Source: Salminus brasiliensis (lineage: Eukaryota; Chordata; Actinopteri; Characiformes; Bryconidae). Taken from it: a stretch of DNA of 64,000 bases. Shown piece after piece: positions 36,000 to 64,000 of this stretch. How positions within the stretch are numbered: position 1 is the stretch's first letter; each line of letters begins with the position of its first letter. Below the pieces are notes generated by a model that was given only the letters and a program-made list of their open reading frames with translations, ran no database searches and was not told the DNA's origin. The stretch spans positions 5,885,318-5,949,317 of the forward strand of contig NC_132891.1 in NCBI RefSeq assembly GCF_030463535.1, in the 5' to 3' direction. The position numbers and the translations under genes were made by a program.

Positions 36000-36684
36000 C
36001 AAGACTATAGACTATAGTGTAAGAGTGCTGTAGTGTAACTGCTTGTTTAATACCAATACAGACAGGTAGTGAAGATGACATGAGGGATACTACCCTGCCT
36101 GTTTTCTGAGCTTAAAAAAAGTGTTTAGATCCCCTAAGAAAGCCAGAACATCTCTAGAAAGAGTTACTAGGAGTTCATCAGGATCCTTTACAGTGTAGTA
36201 ACAGCCCATCAGGAAGGCATAAAAGACCATAAGTGACCATAAGACACCAATTCAAAACCACTAGGACTTTTAATTACTTGGTTTGTTTGTTTGTTTGTTT
36301 TTTTTATTCTCGTACCACCAGTATTATAGGCTTCATAACTCAGGATCTTACAGAACTTACTGATGTGATACACATATTGCAAACAGCAAGTGTGGTGCCC
36401 TCGACCTGTCATCATCTCTCAGCGAGTAATCCAGCTCGTCTTCCATATAAAGAGACCTGAGAAGGGAGGAGCTGCCAGCTCCTCTTTAGTCTCACAGACT
36501 TTGAATTTTAAGAATAAAAGTCCTGAGCTCACACAGTTATTAATTTTAGTGAGAAATAAACATTTATATCTGTGTTCATTTGCTATAGTTTGTTTTACAA
36601 AGTTAGTAAAGTAATGATTACATCAATCCTGATGCCGTAATATATCTCCCACATGGTCAGATATATGGTTTATTAATTCAATAA
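36000..36684. other. Intergenic, nothing recognised
   Basis: Contains a TTTG run (about 36283-36300). Several short open frames exist on both strands, but none has splice context or a known domain. Confidence 0.4.
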
Positions 36685-36775
36685 GAGTATCGGATCGGTA
36701 ATGGGTATCGGCCGATACACAAAGTTATCGGTTATCTGTATCAGAACAGAAAAGGGTGGATCGGTGCATCCTTAC
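36685..36775. mobile_element. hAT-like element end
   Basis: TATCGGCCGATACACAAAGT followed by GGTGGATCGGTGCATCCTTA. In reverse complement this begins TAAGGATGCACCGATCC, a frequent hAT-MITE terminus in fish. Confidence 0.55.
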
Positions 36776-37199
36776 ACCTGAGTCACACTCAACTCAACTG
36801 TTCACTATGAAGCTGGATTACCTGCTTACGAGGTCCTCTACACTGTTGGCAAGTCGAAGACGAAGTTTTCAAAGAGTTGTCCAAAGCCTAGCAATGTACC
36901 AAGTCACTTTACACAGTGTGCAAACTGGACCACTAACTCATCTCACCCTGGAATACAGCAGCCTTGAGTAGTTAGTAGAAGTAATCTCACATAGATTTGG
37001 TTTCTGACACGTCCATTTTGTCTGTGTTCACACTTCACAGCTTCCTGTTTAACTATAAATTCACCAGTAAAAGTGCACGTGTGAGAGGTACAGACTCCAC
37101 TGTGAGAAAGAGTCAAAGCACCTTGTTCCAGACGTCTGGACTGGCCTTTGTCTGGTCTTTGTCTGGTCTTTGTCTGGGTATTCTAGGCTGACGACCTTT

Positions 37200-37625
37200 A
37201 GTTTTGTCTTGATGCTTTTTTTTTTGACAGCAAGGGTTTCCTCGTCCTCACACCTCCCACAACTTCTCGCCATCAGAAAAGTTCTCTTTGTGCTGTATTG
37301 TCACATCAACTGGGGCAAGAGCTTTACCATGTGGCATTGTACAACTGACGCATCTTGAGGACGGAACTTGCTAGGACGGCCTGACCTGGCCATGTCGACA
37401 TTTTTTTTTTGCTTGTAAAGCATTTAGCGGGAGTGGAACGTCTGATTTCTAATAGTTCTGAGATCTTTTTAAAGCCCTTCCCAGACTCGTCTGCATCTAC
37501 AGCCTTCTTTCTGAAGGCCTCAGAGAGCTCTTTGGATCTGGCCATGATGGTGATCTTCTTCACCACTCACTTCAACTTCAATCAAGAGCAGACCAGACTA
37601 AACGTCTGAGGGTTAAATAAGACAG
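37200..37625 (-). pseudogene. Tc1/mariner transposase relic
   Basis: A minus-strand frame at 37566-37324 reads MARSKELSEAFRKKAVDADE then SGKGFKKISELLEI, the N-terminal helix-turn-helix of a Tc1 transposase. The usual leader (GAAGTTGAAGTGAGTGGTGA) lies upstream. After about 45 residues the frame no longer matches the family and then stops. The catalytic DDE part was not found. It is dead and not adjacent to recognisable TIRs. Confidence 0.75.
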
Positions 37626-37730
37626 ACTCCTCCAGAAACCTTTCTAAACAAGTTGTGATCATTTATAATGTGTTTTGGTGCTTAAAGACATCATGTGTTT
37701 AGTTTTAGTATTACGTATCTCTAAATATAC

Positions 37731-37734
<4 letters not shown>

Positions 37735-37781
<47 letters not shown>

Positions 37782-37784
37782 GAG
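37735..37784. repeat. (TA)n microsatellite
   Basis: Roughly 20 TA units flanked symmetrically by CTCTAAATATA and TATATTTAGAGA, giving a near-perfect palindrome that could form a cruciform. Confidence 0.93.
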
Positions 37785-38314
37785 ATAGGTCACACAAAAT
37801 ACCTCTAAATTGTCTGTAATTATAGACCCCTCACTCTGTGCTGAGGAAAGGCCGTCCTCATCCTACATATTTATTTGCTACTAATTGTTGTACTTGTTCT
37901 GATTTCAAGATTCCGTTTCCCCACAAAGTTAAGGCACATAACGGTTACTGTATTCTGAACAACGGCACTCTGATACATCCCAGCTCTTCCTGTAAGCTAC
38001 ATTAATGTGTAACTACAAGTAGCTACAAGTCTCTGTGGAAACTGTTGCTTTGTTCAGGGTCTCACATTTTTCTGTCAATGTAGAACTACAGAAAAGACAG
38101 GAAAGCACTGTATGATCTCAAGGTTACAATGCAGTTCATTTTATTTTGTAGTGGAGTGGAGGCTCGGCTGGGTAAGGACTGGTGGGAGGGGACTTGAGGG
38201 CGGAAGTTCTGGAGAAACATGATTTACTCTGATTCACAGAGAGATGTGGTGCAGCCATTTACTGAAAGACTGGTCAGTGGTAGGTGAAGCAGATACTGTA
38301 AAAAATAACACAGT

Positions 38315-38480
38315 ATTCTTGTCACGCAAAACCTTGTATCTTTACTTTAGCTGTTGGTGTGAATCTGGCAGTCGTTCTTTACATTGTGTCAGAATTTCAT
38401 AATTAACAGACCAATAGAAATGCTCCAAAATCACTTGGAATAAAATCTATGTTGACTACCAGTGACAGTAGCCATATATT
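38315..38480 (+). repeat. Dispersed repeat family D, copy
   Basis: Contains CAGACCAATAGAAATGCTCC followed by AAAATCACTTGGAATAAAAT in the family order. No coding capacity. Confidence 0.6.
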
Positions 38481-39025
38481 TCCACATGTATACACACAGT
38501 CATATCAGAATATTATGAACTCGGCTTGTATATCAATACTACCTGCTCTGCGGTGGTCAGTCCTGTGGGGTCAGAATTAGAGAACTACACAGTGCTCCTG
38601 AAGCTGATCGAATGGGCCAATATATACTTACTATATATTTATACATTACTACAAAAATATTATATATATTTATATATTAATACATATATTTTATACCATA
38701 TCCTACAAAATGCTATGGATAATTGTTTTTTACTTCAGAAAAACTGCCATGAGTTAATAGGTGAAGTTTTTTCTGATACACATGTCACATGACATCACAT
38801 GATAACGAACCATAATAAACCAGTGATGCCGTATTGCGTACATGATCATCAAACCATTGTCACAGTGTTACTGTAGGCTATGAGTCACGCTCACGGTGCT
38901 TATCGGTGCACTGGGGAACAGTGCCATGTCGTGGTCATAAGCAGCAGTGCTGGTAAAAGGTAGGCTCTTAAAGAGAGCTCACAAGTTGCTGCTAATCAAA
39001 TACACACAGACATAGACTACATCTT

Positions 39026-39235
39026 GTCCAAATGTTTGTAGACACCCCTTCTAACGAATGCATTCAGCTACTCTGAGTTGCACCTGTTGCTGACACAGTT
39101 ATGCAAATGCACACACACACAAACACAGCTTGTCTTGGTCCTGTGTTGAGCAGTACTGCCAATGGAACAGGACTCCCTGGAGCAGATAACCATGAACCTT
39201 TTGGCACCATGCCTAATGCTAAATGTTTGGTATTG
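39026..39235 (-). mobile_element. Family A TIR element, truncated
   Basis: Begins TTGTCCAAATGTTTGTAGAC and contains AGCAGTACTGCCAATGGAAC. The right half is missing. Confidence 0.7.
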
Positions 39236-39529
39236 TAAAACGGTGATGAATTACGGCTGCTTCTTTGCTTATTTGATAACAGACGATCTCGTGTTATTTT
39301 GCTTTTATACACTTTTAACAGTTCAGCAAATAAATAAAGTATGAAATTTAATAAATTGAGACACTAATGAACCATTTAGCTAATAGGTTTTGATGTTAGC
39401 ATTTCCATCTCTGTGAAAACTCAGTTTTCCACTTTTCTTTCTCCTCAGTTTGGTTTTAGTTATTATTTATTTCCATCTTAATCCTTTCAGTTTCAGTTTG
39501 GGTCGTTCAAGCTCGGGGTTTTTACATTA

Positions 39530-39800
39530 CTTTTGAACAAAGTCTGTTTGTGCAATACTATGTGCAATACCCCCCCCCCATAAAAAATACTGTGTGCAAT
39601 ACCCCCCCCCCATGTGCAATTAAGAGTCATTTGCAATAACCTGTAAATAATATTGTTATTGCTTTTTTAATTCTTATTTATATTGTGTATATAGTGTAAA
39701 TTATTTATCTACATGCTTGCTATCCCTTTCTGCTGTGACACTGAGAATTTCCCCACTGTGGGATTAATAAAGGATTATCTTATCTTATCTCTTATCTTTA
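39530..39800 (+). mobile_element. LINE 3' end with poly-C runs
   Basis: The 3' part reads GAATTTCCCCACTGTGGGAT and TAATAAAGGATTATCTTATC with a short ATCTT tail, the typical end of a fish LINE. Two near-identical blocks with poly-C (about 39571 and 39602) lie upstream. Confidence 0.55.
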
Positions 39801-40361
39801 TTAATGATTTTCAGCATATATAATACAAAAAGCCTTAAATCCTTTTAAACATTCCCAACTTACCCCATCCCCAGACCTGCATTTAAGGGAGAGAAGCAAA
39901 TGTTTATACACACTGAATCATATTAATTTGAGAGAAATACATACTGCATCTTTTACATAGTACATCTTAATGGGTCCTATTTCCAGCTTCCATGTTTTCC
40001 ACAAAGGTCAAAAAGGGCAGCCAGGTTATATAAAACTCTAGAGAGTCTCTTATTCTCTCTAGTTTGTGATATTACTTCTCTACTTCTCAACCAATCATCT
40101 TGCATGGCTGGAACTAGCTGTTGTGTAAAGGGACGTTCTCATGGCAAATGAACTTTGTTAATATGGGTGGTTTAGAGTTCATGTCCTGGCTTCCTCTTTA
40201 CAGAAAGCAGAAGTGTCTGTAAGTACTGTTCCAAACACGACGCTCCTATACTGATAATACCTTTCCATTAGTAAATAACATTCATGTTTAATACTTACAG
40301 CTTCATTTATCTCCATCTTATCCAATAAATGTCAGTCTATCTACTTATGCCTTAAAAACAC

Positions 40362-40700
40362 AATATGTACAAAAGTATTGGGACACCTGCTCATCCACTG
40401 TTTCTTCTAAAATCAAGGGTATTAGAAAAGAGTTGATCCTGCTTTTGTTGGAGTAACTGTCTCTACTGTCCAGGGAAGGCTTTCTCGATCTTGGAGCACT
40501 GCTGTGAGGATCTGACTGCATCCAGCAACAACAGCATTAGTGAGGTCAGGATGTTGGATCTGCTCCAGAGAGTCCTATTCTATTGGCAGTACTTCTCTAC
40601 AGGGACTAGAGAAGCTGTGTGTGTGTGTCAGCAAATTGGTGCAGCTTAAAGTCGCTGAATGCGTTCATTAGGAGGGGTGTCCACAAACATTTGGCATTCT
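40362..40700 (+). mobile_element. Family A TIR element, internally deleted
   Basis: Starts ATATGTACAAAAGTATTGGG and ends AGGAGGGGTGTCCACAAACA with both terminal repeats, but lacks the centre compared with the 45.5-kb copy. It lies downstream of the mylk2 stop. Confidence 0.8.
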
Positions 40701-40979
40701 TAACTTTAGCGTACGTACGTTAATATAAAGAGTCGTTTGTGTCATACTGAGCGGTTCATCATGAAATATTCATATTATGCTAAGGGCAGTTTGAAATGTT
40801 GTCAGGAAATTGACAACAGGGGGTGAGGTTTGGTGTGACAGCGATGATGAGCATTGCATAACCGCATAACATCAAGTTGTGGATTACCTTTACCAGCACA
40901 ACCACATAATTACCATGTACACCAATGACCAAGTGGACATAATGAATAACATTACATTCAGCACACAAGCAGGTCCTTT

Positions 40980-56898
<15,919 letters not shown>

Positions 56899-57275
56899 GC
56901 TCTGCGAGCACTGAGCTGAGCTAGCTGCAAAAACAGAGAGCAAACTATGGGGGGCAATAAAGCGGTTAACAGGTGCTGGTGATAAGAAGGGATCTTTTGA
57001 GGCAACCTAACTGCCCTGATGTTATCCATACTAACATTTTGACCTTTAACCTCAACCGAATATGTTCTCCCATTACTGTTGTACAAGGAATCACACTATT
57101 TCTGCTAACCCACCAAGGTCATTTATAGAAGACCAGAAGGTAGAAGAGGTCCTGCTCAAAATGACAAGCCATGGTCAACTGAATGATACTAATCAAACAC
57201 CTATTACTGCTTAAGACACCTAAGAAAGGTTTAAAGTAATAAAAAGAGAAAAGCAAAGCACATACATGCGCTTAC

Positions 57276-57365
57276 CTGAAAACCCAGCTAGCAGCTAGTC
57301 CACTGGAAGACCCTCAGAGTAAGACTCCAAGAGAGGGAGAGGGGGAGAGAGAGAGAGAGAGGTCC
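57276..57365 (-). promoter_or_regulatory. Candidate mylk2 untranslated first exon
   Basis: The minus strand reads CTGGGTTTTCAG|GTAAGCGC at 57276/57275. This is a strong donor for joining to the acceptor at 56924, 26 nt before the ATG at 56898. A (GA)n run (about 57344-57361) lies just upstream. The transcription start is not determined. Confidence 0.5.
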
Positions 57366-57884
57366 TAGTGAATATTACTGGTACCCCACACAAAGCAGCT
57401 TGTCAGATTCCTACTTTATCTGAGCCTTGTAGCCACCACACCAGAAATAGGCAGGCAGAGTTCCGAATAGTAACCGATAACAGAGGCATGTACGGCTGGT
57501 CTGAGCAGAGTCAAGTAGGGGGCACACAATCATATATACTAGTGTGTGTGTATATATATAAAAATATATATATGATCAAGATTGCAGTTAAAGATGTATA
57601 AACCACCTATATTACCCATGTTAAAATAAGTAATTGCCCCTCTACTGCCTAATTTTGGCCCACTTTTCTATGCAGAATTAAATTTACAGCAATTAGATGT
57701 TTTTGTCTAGAGTGACCTAATCATTCCCTTAGAATATCCAAAACTAGGTTTAATAGACCTCAAATGCGACACTTTTGAGCCATGACCCTGCCAGAAATGA
57801 GCACCCACTAACCCTGAACTGATAATATGCACACAGATCAGCAATCATTAGTACTGCTGAGAGGTAAAGTGAAAAACATTACTT

Positions 57885-58110
57885 TAAGCTACAGTGGCAT
57901 CCGTCAAGGGGTATGATAGATTAGTCAGCAGGGAAAATGGGCATGCAAAAGTATCTGAGTCACTTTGGCAAGGGCCAAACTCTGACGGCAGGACGACTGG
58001 GTTAGAACATCTACAAAACATCAGACAGGTCTTGTGGGGTTTCCACCCTGGTATGCACTGGTCAATACCTACTGAAAGTGGTCTTTTCTAGGACAACCGG
58101 TGAACTAGCA
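57885..58110 (-). mobile_element. Family C DNA-transposon fragment
   Basis: Contains AGACAGGTCTTGTGGGGTTT and CACTGGTCAATACCTACTGA, the reverse of the 41.7-kb and 48.5-kb copies. It is the main content of the short tpx2-mylk2 interval. Confidence 0.65.
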
Positions 58111-58624
58111 ACAGGGTCATGGGCAACTAAAGCCCACTGATGTGACCCATGGAGGCCCCACTTTACAGAACATACAGGATCTGCTGCAAACATCTCAGTG
58201 CCAGCTTATCACAGAAAACCTGCAGGGGGTCTTGGAGTCTATGCATCAAATCAGTTGTATGGCACAAGTGGGTCCTACTCACTATTAAGCAAGTGGTGCT
58301 AAAGGTTACAACTAAACTTAAGTGATAGAAAGGGCTGTTAAACCACCAGTTTTGCTGTTTCCTTAAAAAGTCTTTCAAATATATGGTTCTTTAAAAGCCC
58401 CTTGAACCAAATTGGCACTAGGTGGTTCTTCTGTGGCACCACCTAAAAAAACAAAACAACCCTTGTTGAAGTTATTAAACACAAACAAGCCACTACTAAA
58501 CTACTTAAAGTTAAATTCAGAAGAGGGGCACAAGACCCTTTCTGTAACGAGATGCTCTAGATCAGGAACACCAGATTATGATCTTTCAGGGCAGAAATCC
58601 ACACATTATTCCTTTTTAAAAAGA

Positions 58625-58630
58625 TTTATT
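58625..58630 (-). terminator. tpx2 polyadenylation signal
   Basis: AATAAA on the minus strand, about 275 nt past the tpx2 stop and with a U-rich stretch nearby. A good candidate for the mRNA end. Confidence 0.6.
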
Positions 58631-58902
58631 GAAAAAGAAAAAACAGGAGACAGTAAGATTGAAGATGAAGCTACATATACATTATGAGTGAAAGGAAACA
58701 TGGTACAACAGTTTACATAATAGAAAAGATGTAAACAGGTGTGCAAGTACACGTTTACCAGCAAAATACATAGCCTCAGAAGGTCAAAAGGTTAGGGCTT
58801 TCTATGTATGCAATTATAAAAGCATCATTTTACAGCCTTGCAATATTTAAAAAAGCCATAAAAGCAAAAAAGACATTATGTACAATTCAGGCCCATGAGT
58901 CT

Positions 58903-61900
58903 TTACATGCGGAAGCGGTCAGAGAAGTTGGGTGACTGGGGCACTGTGAGAGTAGCCTCGCTGTGCTTCAGCTCCACGGGTTTGTAGCGGCGGATAGGCT
59001 GGGCTTTGTGCACCTGCAGAGAACACGAGATTAAAACCCAGGAAAACAAAGACAGCTATTCATACACACTTAAATAACTTGGCCGTCAAACATGGCCTTC
59101 CTGCAGCATACCTGTTCTTGCCGTAGTCTGGCAACTTCTTCCTTGTCGTGCTCTTCTCGTTCTCTGGCCTGCTGCTCCTCCACCTGTGCCCTGAGGGCCT
59201 CTTTCTCCTTCAGCGCCCGTTCAAACTCCAGTCGCTCTTTAGCTCGCCGCTCTGTTGACAGCTGGAAGCCTTCAGGAACTGCAGAAAGTGTAGTATTGGC
59301 TTGAAAAAGTGCCAAAAGATTTAAAGAGGACCGAATAGTGGTCAAGTGAATAATGATGAAATTGGAAGAAAGCAAAATAAGGTGAAGTTAGCAGAGCAGA
59401 GAGCTGGACATGAACACAGCTAACAAACCCAAGGGGAAGAAGCAGCAGCAAAGTGTACAGGGATTGTAAGAAAGTCCTTGTGCATGGTCAGATATGCCAC
59501 ATGTAAACATACCCAGGATGGAGCGATTTTCTTTCTTTGGTACAAAAGGTTCCTTGTGCGTGATGACATTGGGTCGTGCCTTGAAGCATGTTGCCTCAGC
59601 TTGCTGCTTCAGCTCCTCCTTTACCTAAGGAAAGGAAAGGAAAGGAGTGATAACACCCCAAAAAGCCTCCACAAAAGCCCCCTACAGTCCAACAATCAAA
59701 TTCAATCCATTTGATTTGAAAATTTACCATCTGCTCCCAACGTTCACCCTTTGTAGCTCCCCGCTCATCTACTACTAGCTTGAAAGGAGCAGGCTTGGTG
59801 GGTTCGAGCACTTTCTTTTCTGGAAGATTCACTTCATGGAAGTCCGGCAGGGGTCGAGCTTTAAACTTGGGCACCTGGGAAACGAGAACAGTGTAACATG
59901 AGCTCAGGCTTGGTGTGTTTTGCTCATACTGGACAGAAGACGCATGTCACACGCATAAATGAAGGAGCTCAAAACAAACATGTCAGATACAGGCCTGATA
60001 CAGCTGCACCAACATCCACTTAGAGATGAGGAATCATACCTCCTCATTTCTCAGCTCTTCCAAACGCTTCTCTTTCTGTGCTCTGCGCTCTTGCTCACGC
60101 TGCTCGAAAGAGAAAGGGCACATCTCTACGTGGTTCTTAACTGCAGGCTTGGGGTTGAAAGGTAGGTAGTGGGGCACAGGTAGTGCCTTCAGAGGTGCTG
60201 GAGGTTTCACCTGTGTGAAAGTTTATAAACAGCATTGAAACCTCTCCAAAGTTCAACATATTATTGGGAAGCTTGTAGCACACATCTCACAGCCCATACC
60301 TCTTCTGTCTTGCGTTCTAAACGAACACGGTTTTTGAGCGCAAATGCTGGAGATTCAGGGACAGTAGGATTCAACACTTTCTTCTCTGGGACACCCTGAG
60401 TAGAATAAAACAGATGGTCAGAAACAACCAGTAAGACAGTCAAAGGCCACAAATCTACTTAAATATAATTAAAATATTTCCTTACCACCACTTCTTCCAG
60501 AATGCGAGTTGGCAAGGGCCTGGAGTGGAAGGTGTGGTCTTCAGACTCCTCTGGCTTTTTGCTGATATGACGATCCTGCAGACGTTTCTCCACCTCCAAC
60601 TGGAAACCTTCTGGGCGGGTGACTTCTTTAGGAGCTGGTTTCTTAGGAGCCACAGCCGCTTCCAGGATTTTACGGTTAAGTTCTAGTGCTTTAAATTTAA
60701 ACCTGAGGAGAGGTGAAGGGGGGGGGGGTTAGTATAATGGCAAATTCACCCCGTAATGTAAAAAACACTTTGCTATACAAGGCCTTGAGCTGATAGGATC
60801 ACGTTTTCAAGTAAACAGACAGAGGTTTTGGACACATTCATAGGTACATACTGCTGCATTTTTTCCACTTCTTCAGCCTCAATCTCTGCAGTGCTCTTCA
60901 CCATGACAGGACGGCTCCTTTGCCGAGTTAGCAGCTGAGGAGTCTGAGGATGGGTGATTGTAGGCTTGTCAGTCTTCACTGGTGATGGCCCTAAGAAAAA
61001 AAAAATTAAGCACCATTACATAATGAAAAACTGTAGAACTGACTAGATTTATATTACGGAAGGAAGTTGAGCTAACTGGGCTACTGTACACCTAAACATT
61101 AAATTAGGCATGTAGGTAGGCATCTATCCATCCATCTCTCTTAAAATGTACAAGAAATTAGGTTATCTGAGCAAAAGTAAAAAGTAGCATTAGACTGATT
61201 ACAGCACCCATTAAGCCAAACTCAACCCAAAACACTAAACTAATAACTGCCTCACCTTTGTCTTGACTCTGCCGACTACGCAGGTGATAGCGGACTGGAG
61301 TGCGTTTCTGAAACTGTTCAATCTGCTGGGCCATGGGCATGTAAGCATCACCCTCCTCGTGTTTCCTTTTATTTCCAGTAGAGAGATTGAAGGGTTTGGG
61401 GATTGTGGTACCCTTTGGGGCCTTCAACTGAAACGTGAAAGAGGCAAGTTACACCTCCATACAAGACATCCCTGACCAAAGAGTCTAAAACTGCTCAATT
61501 TAGTAGTTATTCTGCTTGCATCACCACATATGTATAGGATTGTCTTAAAGTCGCTTTTAAGGCACAATACTCACAGGGGAGGCAGGGTGTTTGCGCAGTT
61601 GAGAAGCAAAGTTACGCTCTTTGTAAGAAGCATCTGTAACATCCGCCTGGTTTTTCAGCCTACCATCCGAACGGAAGTTAAACTCTTTGGGAATGGTGGT
61701 GGACAGGACCTGCTTCTTCGGAGGGTGACCTACAAAGTCAATATGAAGTTAAGCTTACATGCCCCCAATTAAAACAGCTGAAGAAAAAAAAAAAAAAAAA
61801 AACACATCATATTCTGCACATTTTTCATAATTAAAATGAACCCAAATTAACTGTTAAAGACTGGAACTGAATTTTAAGAATAGGAGGTTGTCGTATACTC

Positions 61901-63938
61901 ACTGCCAGCCAGTGCAGCTTTGTAGCTGGCCTCGTTCCTCTTGCGCTGCTCAGCAACCTCCTTCTGCAGAGCCTCAATACGCTCAAGCTCCTGCTGCTCT
62001 GTGCTCCTCTGCCTGCAGGTAAAATATGCAGGTTTAAGGAATGATGCACTAGTAACTAAAGCCAGAATTTTTTTTTTTATAAAAATGATATCAGCCTTCA
62101 CATTACTCTTGATAAAACAGGGCAAGTAGTTGTATGAGCATATTTGCATTGTACATCATTTAGCAAAATTCCAGTACCACTGAAGATGGAAAGCTGGGTC
62201 CATATCATCACTTACTGATTAGCAGTGGAGGTAGACACAGCAGCGGCAACAGAGGGAACAGGTGCCTTGTTCTTTTGTCTGATGCTCCTCCTGGCTGCAA
62301 CAGCATTGGGGCGAACTGGCCTTTGGCCTGTGGAACTCCTGCAGAAAGCCCAAAGTAGTAATCATTTAGGACTGGAAATGCATACATTGATGTGCATTAC
62401 AGGATTTGGTCTGCTCACTTCATGTGCATAAACTGCTGTGGTGATCCAGAGTTGACAGTGCACTATTTCATATAATGTGCCATCAAGATTCAACCAAAAC
62501 AATAAGCAACCAAGGTTAGTAATGTGAATACAGCCCAGGAGTTCCAAACTACACAGGAGATGGAGTCACCAGTGACGCCACATTACACAACATAAACCCT
62601 GTGCACCAATACTTTTACCTCCGGGGTTGACGGAAAACTGTTCTTTTTGGTGTCGGAACAACTCTGTAAGTGGGAAGATGAACCACTGATTAAGGGACCC
62701 ACAGACATTACTCAAGTATCAGAACCTCAGACATGGACTTACCTGCGCTTCTTCTTCACAGGTGGTGTTGAAGGAGCCTGAGGTCTGTCATTTTTGACCA
62801 CCGGACGCTTTGACACCCTGTAGAGAAAGATAACGCTGATTTATAGTGACTGAAGTAATGAAGGACAAGAAAGGTCATCTCAGTCTGATCCCAAAGGAAC
62901 TCTGGAGCAGTTCATTTGTAGGAGGAAAATGTCATCTACACTGGATCCACCCAGACAATCAAAGACGTTCTTACGTAGTTTGTGGTGCATTTGTGAAAAA
63001 TGTAAGAACATTCCTAATGTTGAAAAAAAACTGAATAGATTTCTTAGGTCACCTAAAGGAATAAGAGTATAAGGTAATTCTCTACTTGCACATCTGCAAC
63101 ATAGCCAACATGGCCTTTAACATGCTTCTTCAGCACCCAGTTTAAAAACTTTTTTGACTTCAATTTTTCACTTGAAGGACTGCCATGTACCTGCGTGGCT
63201 GTGCTGGAACATTAGTTCTAGGAGCCGGAGCTGCAGTTGATCCGCTACCCCAAGACGTCACGATATTTGACGGTGGTTCTGTGGCTTCATTGTTTGAAAG
63301 ATCTGAAAGGACAGAAAAGAAAACAAAGGGGTTAACCTTGCAATTCAGAAAAGAATAGGACAAATGTAAAACTGAGATTCTGCAACTTTTAATAGGGTAG
63401 ACAACATCACAAATGCATGAGCCATTAGGCTAGTTGACAAATTACACTACAAATCACAAACCTACAGCAAAAAAAAAAACATTACTGTTACTATTCATCC
63501 CTCTAGTAGCCCAATACACTAAAGTAAACACCATCTCTAGTGAAAGTTAACCCCCCCAAAATGTTAAATTCTGCAAAACTTGGATGCACACAAATTAAGG
63601 CAATTAAGGCTTTTTGTGAAATACTGTTTCCTTAAAAAACTCCGAACTTATGTACTCAAATTAAACTATGCCATGAGCGATTAAGTCAACTCAAATTGTA
63701 ACTCGCTTGTTAACCATTCCTTTAAGACTGAATAACTTCATAGATAACTTGACCGGTCTGACAGCATCAACAAGGCATTTTACACAAATAAGTAAACAAT
63801 TACTTGTGGTTGCTGTTCCTTCTTTGACCATGGGTGTGACTACAGCCTTTGGCAGATCTTCATTATGTGTACCATCAAATGGTTTCCTAAGGGGGGTTGT
63901 GAGCGGCTCCACTTCACCATTTTTAGGGGCAAGAAGAT
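58903..63938 (-). CDS. tpx2: TPX2 spindle assembly factor (sixteen exons visible, 5' end outside window)
   Basis: Exons: 63938-63804, 63302-63191, 62817-62743, 62663-62619, 62338-62216, 62012-61903, 61729-61575, 61427-61256, 60990-60852, 60702-60486, 60395-60300, 60210-60040, 59874-59728, 59624-59513, 59278-59112, 59013-58903. They give about 695 aa with all phases consistent; human TPX2 is 747 aa, so about 60 N-terminal residues, including the Aurora A-binding motif, lie beyond the right edge. Visible parts: basic linker (VKKKRR), [20 protein letters not shown], repeated K/RPxxFxL-type blocks such as [13 protein letters not shown] and [15 protein letters not shown], a charged coiled-coil stretch, and the terminal [13 protein letters not shown], which corresponds to the Eg5-interacting end. 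TPX2 nucleates spindle microtubules, activates and targets Aurora A, and is released from importin-alpha by Ran-GTP. The gene lies head to tail upstream of mylk2. Confidence 0.95.
61784..61802. repeat. Poly-A run
   Basis: About 19 A residues on the + strand in a tpx2 intron, between the exons at 61575-61729 and 61903-62012. Confidence 0.9.
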
Positions 63939-64000
63939 CTTAAAAAAAAAAAATATTCCATGTAAATAAGTTTAATCAATTTATGTATTAATCAGTTAGG

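Overview
The window is animal nuclear DNA: split genes with GT-AG introns, AT-rich introns, and many fossil transposons, SINEs and microsatellites. The gene structures and repeat types (Tc1-like TIR elements, tRNA-derived SINEs, an L2-type LINE, GATA/GACA arrays) point to a ray-finned fish. A characin-like otophysan is my guess, and the sequence alone does not settle it. There are no bacterial operons, CRISPR arrays or phage genes.

Four protein genes can be read exon by exon. (1) letmd1, + strand, 1409-12667, nine coding exons, 361 aa, a mitochondrial inner-membrane LETM1-domain protein. (2) cd63, - strand, 27792-15750, seven coding exons, 240 aa, a lysosomal/exosomal tetraspanin; one or two candidate non-coding first exons lie at 33.7 and 34.6 kb. 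letmd1 and cd63 face each other tail to tail. (3) A myosin light chain kinase of the skeletal/cardiac type (mylk2-like), - strand, 56898-40980, fourteen coding exons, about 821 aa. (4) tpx2, - strand, from beyond the right edge down to 58903, sixteen exons visible, N-terminus outside the window. tpx2 lies directly upstream of mylk2 in the same orientation, as in human 20q11. I checked reading phase across the junctions of all four models, and all four models stay in frame.

Layout: 1-1400, AT-rich flank, an AAT microsatellite and the letmd1 promoter; 1.4-12.7 kb, letmd1, whose first intron is mostly a 3.3-kb minisatellite; 12.7-15.7 kb, convergent intergenic region; 15.7-34.8 kb, cd63 with a large repeat-filled first intron; 34.8-41 kb, gene-free and made of SINE, Tc1 and other mobile-element debris; 41-57.3 kb, mylk2; 57.3-58.9 kb, short intergenic stretch with a repeat fragment and the tpx2 3' UTR; 58.9-64 kb, compact tpx2 exons.

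The genes do not form a pathway: they cover mitochondrial biogenesis, endolysosomal sorting, muscle contraction and spindle assembly. I found no undescribed biological system. The most unusual items are the higher-order minisatellite in letmd1 intron 1, a GATA/GACA array growing from a LINE 3' tail, two splice acceptors whose pyrimidine tract is a (CT)n microsatellite, and the repeated linker and Cys-rich N-terminus of the mylk2-like kinase.
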